In this document: positions 58,059 to 64,000 of the stretch, in pieces
Layout of the letters: each line of letters starts with the position of its first letter
Position numbering within the stretch: the stretch's first letter is position 1
Source: Frankia alni ACN14a
Lineage (GTDB): Bacteria > Actinomycetota > Actinomycetes > Frankiales > Frankiaceae
DNA length: 64,000 nt
Direction: 5' to 3'
NCBI RefSeq assembly: GCF_000058485.1
Contig: NC_008278.1
Location: 986,962 to 1,050,961, forward strand
Made by a program: the position numbers and the translations under genes
Notes under the pieces: model-generated
The model's database searches: none
Told to the model about the DNA's origin: nothing
What the model saw: the letters and a program-made list of their open reading frames with translations, nothing else

Positions 58059-58940
58059 TCAGACGCTGGCCACCCGGCGACGCAGCGCCATCCCGGCGGC
58101 GACGCCGCCGGCCAGCGCGCCGGCGCCGGCCGCGGCCGGAATGCCGATCCTGACCGCCTTGCGGGCCGTGCGGAAGTCCTTGATCGGCCACTCCCGCTCG
58201 CGGGCGACCGTCTTGAGGTCGGGATCCGGATTGATCGCCACCGGGTGGCCGACCAGCGAGAGCATCGGCAGATCATTGATCGAGTCGGAGTAGGCCCAGC
58301 ACCGGGACAGGTCCAGCCCCTCCCGCTCGGCGAGCGCCTGCACCGCCTCGGCCTTGGCCTGGCCGTGGAGCAGCCCGCCGACCAGGTGGCCCGTGTAGGT
58401 GCCGTCGGTGACCTCGCTGACCGTGCCGAGCGCGCCGGTCAGGCTGAGACGTCGGGCGATGACCGAGGCGAGCTCCACGGGCGTCGCGGTGACCAGCCAC
58501 ACCCGCTGGCCGGCGTCCAGGTGCTGCTGGGCCAGGGCGTGCGCGCCGGAATAGATCTGCTCGGCCATCCGCTCGTCGTAGATCTCCTCGCCGTAGCGGA
58601 CGATCTCGGCGACCGAGCGCCCGGCCACGAAGGCCAGGGCCGTCTCCCGGGCGTCGCGCATCCCGTCCGGGTTCTCGTGGCCGCGCAGCCGGTACGTGAC
58701 GTGCTGCCAGCCGAACCGGAGCAGGTCACGCGAGTCGAAGAAGTCCCGCGCGGCGAGGCCGCGGGCGAAGTAGAAGATCGAGGCGCCGGCCATCATCGTG
58801 TTGTCCACGTCGAAGAACGCGGCGGCGGACTCGTCGAGCGGGGGCCGGGGAACCTCTTCGGCCGCGACCTTCAACGCGGCGATGGCGGCCGCCTCGGCCG
58901 CCTGCCTGGTCTCGGCCACACCCCTGCGTCGCACCCTCAT
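58059..58940 (-). CDS. HAD-IB phosphatase (SerB1-like)
   Basis: 293 residues. Motif [18 protein letters not shown] has the nucleophile Asp; motif [18 protein letters not shown]; motif [23 protein letters not shown] subclass IB, like Rv0505c. A C-terminal hydrophobic segment [21 protein letters not shown] could anchor it. ATG 58940. It may dephosphorylate phosphoserine or a lipid phosphate; the helical cap between I and II is of the phosphoserine-phosphatase type. Convergent with the acyltransferase. Confidence 0.9.
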   Translation of the reverse strand: MRVRRRGVAETRQAAEAAAIAALKVAAEEVPRPPLDESAAAFFDVDNTMMAGASIFYFARGLAARDFFDSRDLLRFGWQHVTYRLRGHENPDGMRDARETALAFVAGRSVAEIVRYGEEIYDERMAEQIYSGAHALAQQHLDAGQRVWLVTATPVELASVIARRLSLTGALGTVSEVTDGTYTGHLVGGLLHGQAKAEAVQALAEREGLDLSRCWAYSDSINDLPMLSLVGHPVAINPDPDLKTVAREREWPIKDFRTARKAVRIGIPAAAGAGALAGGVAAGMALRRRVASV

Positions 58941-59226
58941 CAGTCATCTCCATGCAGTTCGCGGTGGAGCGAGGGGCTCGGCCCGGACGGTGACGCTCGG
59001 CCCGGACGGTGACAGGCCCACCGCCCACTCGTCGTCACCACCTCGGCGCGTCAGATTCCACACCTCGGTTCGTCGGCACGCCGTCAGACTACGGCCCGAC
59101 CCCTGTCGGTGGCTGCAGGCGGTTCAGATCCGGCGGCGCAAAAGTGCCGGTGGGGCAAGAAAGGTGTCGTGGTCCACGGATGATCCGAAGATCCGTCGTC
59201 ACCGGCGCCGGTGGGTGCCCGGGCCG

Positions 59227-60153
59227 TCAGGCCGGCCCCGCCGCGGGCAGGCTGCGGGCGAGGGCGCGCAGGGCGCGCAGCTGCAGCGCCCGCACGGCAC
59301 CTTCGTTGCGGCCCATCGCGAGTGCCGTCTCCCGGACCGACAGGCCCTCCAGGAACCGCAGTGCGATGCACTCCTGCTGGTCCGGGCGCAGCCGGCGGAC
59401 CGCGTCCAGCAGCTCGCGGTGGGTCAGCACGGCGACGATCGACTCCTCCGGGCCGGGCACGGCGAGCGCGGTGGCCCGCTCGTCCGCCGCGGCGAGGATG
59501 TCGGCGGTCGGGATCTCGAACCGGCGCCGCGCCGAGCGGGCCTGGTCGATCAGCAGGTTGCGGGCGATGGTGACGAACCACGCCCCGATGTCGCGGCCCT
59601 GCCAGCGGAACGCGCCGATGGTGCGCAGTGCTCGCAGGAACGTCTCGCTGACGATGTCCTCGGCCGCGACGGGGTCGCCGCCCAGCCGGTACAGCGCGTA
59701 CCGGAACACCAGCTCGGCGTAGTGGTCGTAGAGCAGGCCGAAGGCCTCGGCGTCGCCCTGGCGGGCCCGCGCGACGAGGGCGGCGCGCTCCGACTCCGTC
59801 GGTCCCTCGGGGGCGGCCGTGCCGCGGCCCTGGGTCGGGCTGCCAGCCCCGAGCTGTTCGGGGGCAGGCCGACCGCGGCGTGCCGCGGGGCCCATCCGGA
59901 CCGCCTCGGCACCCCCGCCTGCCCTGCCGCCCGCCCCACCTGCCTCGCCCACCGAGGGCGGTGTCTCGGTGGGCGTCCCGGCTGCCGGCAGGGGGACGGC
60001 CACGGCCGCGACTGCCGACCAGAACCGGCGCAGGGTCACGCGGATCCGCGCGTCGCTGGGCAGTAGGGGAGCCGGCGACCGCAGCCACGCGTCCGGACCG
60101 CGCCGCACCGCGGCGAGGCCGGCGGCGAGGTCGGCGAGCGTGCAGTCGGTCAC
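59227..60153 (-). CDS. bldN: BldN-type ECF sigma factor
   Basis: 309 residues. Sigma region 2: VARARQGDAEAFGLLYDHYAELVFRYALYRLG then AEDIVSETFLRALRTIGAFRWQGRDIGAWFVTIARNLLIDQARS. Region 4: LLDAVRRLRPDQQECIALRFLEGLSVRETALAMGRNEGAVRALQLRALRALA. WQGRDIGAW and MGRNEGAVR are BldN-group features. BldN controls differentiation in Streptomyces and has an N-terminal pro-sequence; ~120 extra residues here may be such a region. GTG 60153 is chosen; the frame continues to GTG 60288 with a Cys-rich leader. Divergent from the glutaredoxin gene. Confidence 0.83.
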   Translation of the reverse strand: MTDCTLADLAAGLAAVRRGPDAWLRSPAPLLPSDARIRVTLRRFWSAVAAVAVPLPAAGTPTETPPSVGEAGGAGGRAGGGAEAVRMGPAARRGRPAPEQLGAGSPTQGRGTAAPEGPTESERAALVARARQGDAEAFGLLYDHYAELVFRYALYRLGGDPVAAEDIVSETFLRALRTIGAFRWQGRDIGAWFVTIARNLLIDQARSARRRFEIPTADILAAADERATALAVPGPEESIVAVLTHRELLDAVRRLRPDQQECIALRFLEGLSVRETALAMGRNEGAVRALQLRALRALARSLPAAGPA

Positions 60154-60335
60154 AGCCCGGCTCCGGAGGATGCAGTCGCGACAGGACGGGCCGGCAGGCC
60201 CGGTGCACGTGAGGGCGCAGGTAGCTGAGTGTAGCCGCAAGACGAACGCGCGGCAGTCGTAGATCGAGGTCGCGCCGGTCCCGGTCACCGTCGTGACCGG
60301 CGGAAGCCGCCTCGCGGCGGACTTACCATCGGGTT

Positions 60336-60647
60336 ATGGACGACGACGGGTCGGGATCGGCGCAGCCCGGCGGCGGGAGCGCTCGGATCACCCTGCTCAC
60401 CCGGGTGGGCTGTCATCTGTGCGACACCGCGCGGGACGCGGTCGCGCGGGTGGCGGAGCAGGAGAGGGTCGGGTGGCGCGAAGCGGATGTCGACGCCGAT
60501 CCGCGGCTGGCCGACGAGTACGGCGACCGGGTGCCGGTCATCCTGGTCGACGGTCGGGAACACGGTTACTGGCGGGTGGAGGAGGAGCGGCTGCGGCGGG
60601 CGCTGGCCGGACGCCGGTGGTCCCTGCGTTCCGGCGGGGGTCGCTGA
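60336..60647 (+). CDS. glutaredoxin-like protein
   Basis: 103 residues. ARITLLTRVGCHLCDTARDAV carries the CxxC pair CHLC near residues 26-29. VGWREADVDADPRLADEYGDRVPVILVDGREHGYWRVEEERL is the thioredoxin-fold core with the cis-Pro in RVPVI. Rv0508 relative, DUF836-type. It lies just upstream of rex and hemA and may keep thiols reduced for heme synthesis. ATG 60336. Confidence 0.9.
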   Translation: MDDDGSGSAQPGGGSARITLLTRVGCHLCDTARDAVARVAEQERVGWREADVDADPRLADEYGDRVPVILVDGREHGYWRVEEERLRRALAGRRWSLRSGGGR

Positions 60648-60671
60648 TCCGCTGGTCGGGCTCTCCCCAGC

Positions 60672-60695
60672 ACTTCGTGAATCCCTTCACGAAGT
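60672..60695. promoter_or_regulatory. Rex operator upstream of rex
   Basis: ACTTCGTGAA-tccc-TTCACGAAGT: perfect 10-bp arms with a 4-bp centre, containing GTGAA-N4-TTCAC, the core of actinomycete Rex sites. It lies 122 bp before the rex ATG. Expected effect: repression by Rex when NADH/NAD is low, relief when high. Confidence 0.9.
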
Positions 60696-60817
60696 CGTAC
60701 ACTGCCCGTCGACAGCCGACTTGTGGCGCCGGCAACCGCATGCGGAGGGTCGGCGGGGCCACGGGTTCGGGCGCACAGCTCCGGGCGGCGACGCGCGCCC
60801 ACAGATCGGAGCCGCGG

Positions 60818-61972
60818 ATGAGCCAGCCCCGGCGTCGCCCAGCGGTGATCCGGCGACGAGCCCGCAGTGAACCGCATTCCGGCCGCTCCGTGGTGCCGGA
60901 GGCCACGGTCGCCCGGCTGCCCCTCTACCTCCGGGTACTGACCACGCTCGCGGAGGGTGGGGTGCACACTGTGTCTTCGGACACCCTGGCCGCCGCCGCC
61001 GGCGTCACCCCGGCGAAGGTCCGCAAGGACCTTTCCCACCTCGGTTCCTACGGGACGCGGGGCGTCGGTTACGAGGTCGACGTCCTGCTCGACTGCATCG
61101 CCGCGAAGCTCGGCCTCACCGAGGACCGCTCGGTGGTGCTCGTCGGCGTCGGCAACCTTGGTCACGCCCTGGCCGGCTACGGCGGGTTCCACGCCCGCGG
61201 CTTCCGTATCGTGGCTCTGGTCGACGCGGATCCGGAACGGGTCGGCGAACGGGTCGGTTCGGTGATCGTCCGGCCCGTGGACGAGCTGGAGCGGGTCATC
61301 GTCGAGTGCACGGTCACGATCGGCGTGATCTGCACTCCGGCCGCCGCGGCGCAACAGGTGTGTGACCGACTGGTCGCCGCGGGGGTCACGAGCATTCTCA
61401 ACTTCGCCCCCACGGTGCTGTCGGTGCCGGAAGGGGTGGACGTGCGTAAGGTCGACCTCGCCGTGGAGCTTCAGATCCTTTCCTTCCATGAGGCACGGAA
61501 ACGTCCGTCCGCGCCTCGCGAGGGACCGCCCGGTGGGCCGGCGCTCGCCGGCACCGGCGCTGTCGCGAGCCTCGACGGGACGGGCGCCGACGGGGCGTCG
61601 CCGGACGGCGCGTGGCCCGATCGAGCCCGTCAGGCATCGCAGGGGTTTCCCGCCGCCGAGACCGCGGCGGACGGGCGCTCGGCCGGGGAGACCGCCTCGG
61701 GCGAGACAACCAGGGTGAGGACCGAGACGGATGAGGTCGTGCGGGTGACTCGTCAAGCCGGACAGACACGGCCGGCGCAGGCGGTTCGTCAGGTCGGGCC
61801 GGTCCGGGAGAGCCGGCTCGGGCAGCCGGCACCGCACCGGGTCCATACCGGCGAGCCGTCCCCGCCGAGCCGCGGCACCCCGCCGGGCGCGGGCGCACCG
61901 TTCGCCGGCGACCGCCGGTGGGGTCTGGCCGGAGGACGCGCGCAGGGTCTGGCGGGGGGTGGGGTGTCGTGA
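60818..61972 (+). CDS. rex: Rex redox-sensing repressor with long tail
   Basis: 384 residues. Winged helix: [55 protein letters not shown]. Rossmann NAD(H) domain: [34 protein letters not shown] and [41 protein letters not shown]. That core is ~225 residues; another ~150 disordered residues follow, more than usual for Rex. ATG 60818. GTGA overlap with hemA couples the two. It links NADH/NAD state to heme synthesis through the site at 60672-60695. Confidence 0.95.
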   Translation: MSQPRRRPAVIRRRARSEPHSGRSVVPEATVARLPLYLRVLTTLAEGGVHTVSSDTLAAAAGVTPAKVRKDLSHLGSYGTRGVGYEVDVLLDCIAAKLGLTEDRSVVLVGVGNLGHALAGYGGFHARGFRIVALVDADPERVGERVGSVIVRPVDELERVIVECTVTIGVICTPAAAAQQVCDRLVAAGVTSILNFAPTVLSVPEGVDVRKVDLAVELQILSFHEARKRPSAPREGPPGGPALAGTGAVASLDGTGADGASPDGAWPDRARQASQGFPAAETAADGRSAGETASGETTRVRTETDEVVRVTRQAGQTRPAQAVRQVGPVRESRLGQPAPHRVHTGEPSPPSRGTPPGAGAPFAGDRRWGLAGGRAQGLAGGGVS

Positions 61973-63381
61973 GCCTGCTGGTGGTGGGCCTCAACCACCG
62001 GACCGCCCCGACCTCGCTGCTCGAGCAGGCGTCGGTGTCCGGCGACGACACCCCGAAGGTCCTGCACGATCTCGCCGCCGCGGCGCACGTCAACGAGGCG
62101 GTCGTGCTCTCGACCTGCAACCGGACCGAGATCTACGCCGACGTCGAGACCTTCCACGGCGGGGTGGCCGACATCTCCGACCAGCTCAGTCGCATCTCCG
62201 GGATCGATCTCGGTGATCTGGCCGGCCATCTGTACGTCCACCACGACGCCCGCGCGGTCGGCCACCTGTTCTCCGTGGTCTGCGGGTTGGACTCGATGCT
62301 CGTCGGCGAGTCGCAGATTCTCGGGCAGGTGCGCGGCGCGTTCCGGACCGGGCAGTCGGCCGGGGTCGCGGGCAGCGCGCTGTCCGGGCTGTTCCAGGCG
62401 GCGCTGCGGGTCGGCAAGCGGGCCCACTCCGAGACGTCGATCGACGCCGCCGGCGCCTCGATCGTCGCGGTGGGCATCCGGCTCGCCGCCTCCAGCCTCG
62501 GGATCCTCAGCGAGGTGCCGGCCGTGCCGGTCGCGCCGCCGGGCGGGGTCGCGGGCGAGCTCGGGGGCGCCGCGGTGCTCGCCGCGCCCGTGGCCGAGCC
62601 GCCGCCGCTGGCGGGTGCCCGGGTGCTGCTCATCGGTGCCGGCGCGGTCGGCTCGCTGGCGGCGCAGACCGCCCGCCGGGCCGGCGCCACGGAGATCGTG
62701 ATCGCCAACCGGACCCCGGCCCGGGCGGCTCGGGTCGCCGAGATGCACGACGGCCGAGCCGTCGGCCTGACCGACCTTCCGCACGAGATCCTCATGGCCG
62801 ACCTGGTGATCTCCTCGACCGGCGCCACCGGTCTCGTCGTCGACCACGACCTCGTGGCCGCCGCGCTGCCCGGGCGCGGCGGGCGACCGCTGGTGTTCCT
62901 CGACCTGGCCCTGCCGCACGACATCGACCCGGGCGTGCGCGCCCTGCCCGGGGTGAGCCTGATCGATCTGGAGGCGCTGCGGGTCGCGCTCGACGGCGCC
63001 CAGGTGGCGCACGACGTGGAGGCGGTCCGCGCCCTGGTCTCGACCGAGGTCGCGGGCTTCCTCGACCGCCGCCGCGCGGGTCGGGTCGCGCCGACCGTGG
63101 TCGCGCTGCGGGCGCACGCCGACTCCGTCGTGCACGGCGAGCTTGCCCGGTTGCACTCCCGCCTGCCCGACCTCGACGATCGGGAGTGGGAACTGGTGGA
63201 GGGCGCGGTCCGCCGCGTCGTCGACAAGCTGCTGCACGCCCCGACCGTGCGGGTGCAGCAGCTCGCCGGCGCGCCCGGCGGCGATTCCTACGCCGAGGCC
63301 CTGCGGGAACTGTTCGATCTGCCGCGCGAGGTGCCCGCCGTGGTGTCCGCGCCCGATCTTGATCTTGTGGAGCGTTCGTGA
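61969..63381 (+). CDS. hemA: glutamyl-tRNA reductase
   Basis: 470 residues. [21 protein letters not shown] and [18 protein letters not shown] contain the active Cys in [46 protein letters not shown] and [31 protein letters not shown] give the NADPH domain. A ~35-residue Pro/Ala/Gly insertion interrupts the region before [10 protein letters not shown]. First step of C5 heme biosynthesis; makes glutamate-1-semialdehyde from Glu-tRNA. GTG 61969 overlaps the rex stop. Confidence 0.96.
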   Translation: MSLLVVGLNHRTAPTSLLEQASVSGDDTPKVLHDLAAAAHVNEAVVLSTCNRTEIYADVETFHGGVADISDQLSRISGIDLGDLAGHLYVHHDARAVGHLFSVVCGLDSMLVGESQILGQVRGAFRTGQSAGVAGSALSGLFQAALRVGKRAHSETSIDAAGASIVAVGIRLAASSLGILSEVPAVPVAPPGGVAGELGGAAVLAAPVAEPPPLAGARVLLIGAGAVGSLAAQTARRAGATEIVIANRTPARAARVAEMHDGRAVGLTDLPHEILMADLVISSTGATGLVVDHDLVAAALPGRGGRPLVFLDLALPHDIDPGVRALPGVSLIDLEALRVALDGAQVAHDVEAVRALVSTEVAGFLDRRRAGRVAPTVVALRAHADSVVHGELARLHSRLPDLDDREWELVEGAVRRVVDKLLHAPTVRVQQLAGAPGGDSYAEALRELFDLPREVPAVVSAPDLDLVERS

Positions 63382-64000
63382 CGGCGATGGAGCCGACCAG
63401 CACCGAGACCGACCCGACGGCCCTGGGCGCGACGCTGCGCGCCCGGTTCGCGGGTCGCCGGCTGCGGCTGGGCACGCGTCGTTCCGCGCTGGCCCTGACC
63501 CAGTCCGGCATGATCGCCGCGCAGTTGCGGGAGAGGGTGGGCTGCGCGGTCGACCTCGTTCCGATCGTAACCGCCGGTGACCGGTCGCCCGCGGAGATCA
63601 GTCAGATCGGCGGTACCGGCGTGTTCGTCAGCGCGCTGCGCGACGCCCTGCTGGCCGGCGAGATCGACCTGGCCGTGCACTCCCTGAAGGACCTGCCGAC
63701 GGCCACCCCGCCCGGCCTCGTGCTCGCCGCCGTCCCGACCCGGGAGGACACCCGGGACGTGCTCGTCTCGCCCAGCGGGCGGGGGCTCGCCGCGCTCGGG
63801 CCGGGCGCCCGGGTCGCGACCGGCGCCCCGCGCCGCGCCGCCCAGCTGCGGGCGCTCGGGCTCGGGTTCGACGTGGTCGCGATCCGCGGCAATGTCGACA
63901 CCCGGCTGAAGAAGGCCATCGACGGCGAGGTCGACGCCGTCGTCCTCGCCTATGCGGGACTGGCGCGCCTGGACCGTCTGGACGCCGTCACGGAGATCCT
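63378..64000 (+). CDS. hemC: porphobilinogen deaminase, 3' end outside the window
   Basis: Open to the window end. GTG 63378 overlaps the hemA stop; ATG 63387 is a close alternative. [54 protein letters not shown] and [18 protein letters not shown] are hallmark HemC sequence; HSLKDLPT includes catalytic Asp. [15 protein letters not shown] and [11 protein letters not shown] follow. Condenses four porphobilinogens into hydroxymethylbilane. rex-hemA-hemC forms one coupled transcript. Confidence 0.97.
   Translation, partial: MTAMEPTSTETDPTALGATLRARFAGRRLRLGTRRSALALTQSGMIAAQLRERVGCAVDLVPIVTAGDRSPAEISQIGGTGVFVSALRDALLAGEIDLAVHSLKDLPTATPPGLVLAAVPTREDTRDVLVSPSGRGLAALGPGARVATGAPRRAAQLRALGLGFDVVAIRGNVDTRLKKAIDGEVDAVVLAYAGLARLDRLDAVTEI

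Overview
The window is chromosomal DNA from a high-GC actinomycete, roughly 70 % G+C by eye. It carries mycothiol genes (mshA, mshD), an orphan GlnR regulator, a BldN-type sigma factor, Rex, SenX3/RegX3 and many GTG, TTG and ATGA/GTGA-coupled starts. The gene content suggests a Frankia-like organism; that name is inference, and the actinomycete assignment is firm. Two blocks follow the gene order of Mycobacterium tuberculosis: mshD-glnR through lmeA, thioredoxin, cysA/sseC and nitrobindin (Rv0813c-Rv0819), and gpm-senX3-regX3-ppx-proC-bS22-galE2-acyltransferase-serB1-glutaredoxin-hemA-hemC (Rv0489-Rv0510). mshA/ybjN (Rv0486/0487) and the XRE-hbhA pair (Rv0474/0475) are also present, but other genes separate them from the second block.

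Left edge (1-13.7 kb) is accessory. A MarR regulator is divergent from a coupled aroB-like / aroE-like / ROK-kinase cassette that resembles the aminoshikimate (AHBA) genes of ansamycin clusters. Then come a small membrane protein, a VOC protein, a cupin, pirin, a DoxX-like protein, a flavin-dependent halogenase-type enzyme carrying WxWxIP, an HD-like protein, a SelA-like PLP enzyme without the usual N-terminal tRNA-binding domain, and a TMEM165/UPF0016 transporter behind a yybP-ykoY manganese riboswitch.

Middle (13.7-26 kb): STAS protein, mshD, glnR and a divergent TTA-rich hydrolase, MoaD-like protein, lmeA-like lipid-binding protein, then a sulfur operon (thioredoxin, Cys-rich leader peptide, DUF4395, rhodanese, SseC) closed by a strong intrinsic terminator. 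A 33-codon membrane peptide is coupled to a nitrobindin that apparently starts at CTG. ybjN and mshA follow.

26-41.5 kb: methyltransferase, macro-domain protein, DUF1269 protein, aldo/keto reductase, HbhA-like protein with an XRE regulator and a 10+10 bp palindrome, DUF349 protein, a four-gene sugar ABC transporter operon, an HTH/TPR regulator and ygfZ.

41.5-64 kb: gpm, phoU, a candidate PHO box, senX3-regX3 for phosphate sensing, ppx, a TIM-barrel isomerase, methyltransferase, a giant acyltransferase with repetitive tails, proC, ribosomal peptide bS22, a SAM-hydrolase/halogenase-fold protein without the usual catalytic triad, galE2-like protein, acyltransferase, HAD phosphatase, BldN-type sigma, glutaredoxin, and a Rex-box-controlled rex-hemA-hemC operon running off the right edge.

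A recurrent oddity is a set of unrelated minisatellites, mostly with 18-, 9- or 6-bp units, sitting just upstream of genes or inside linkers of conserved proteins. No tRNA, rRNA, CRISPR array, transposase or phage gene was seen.
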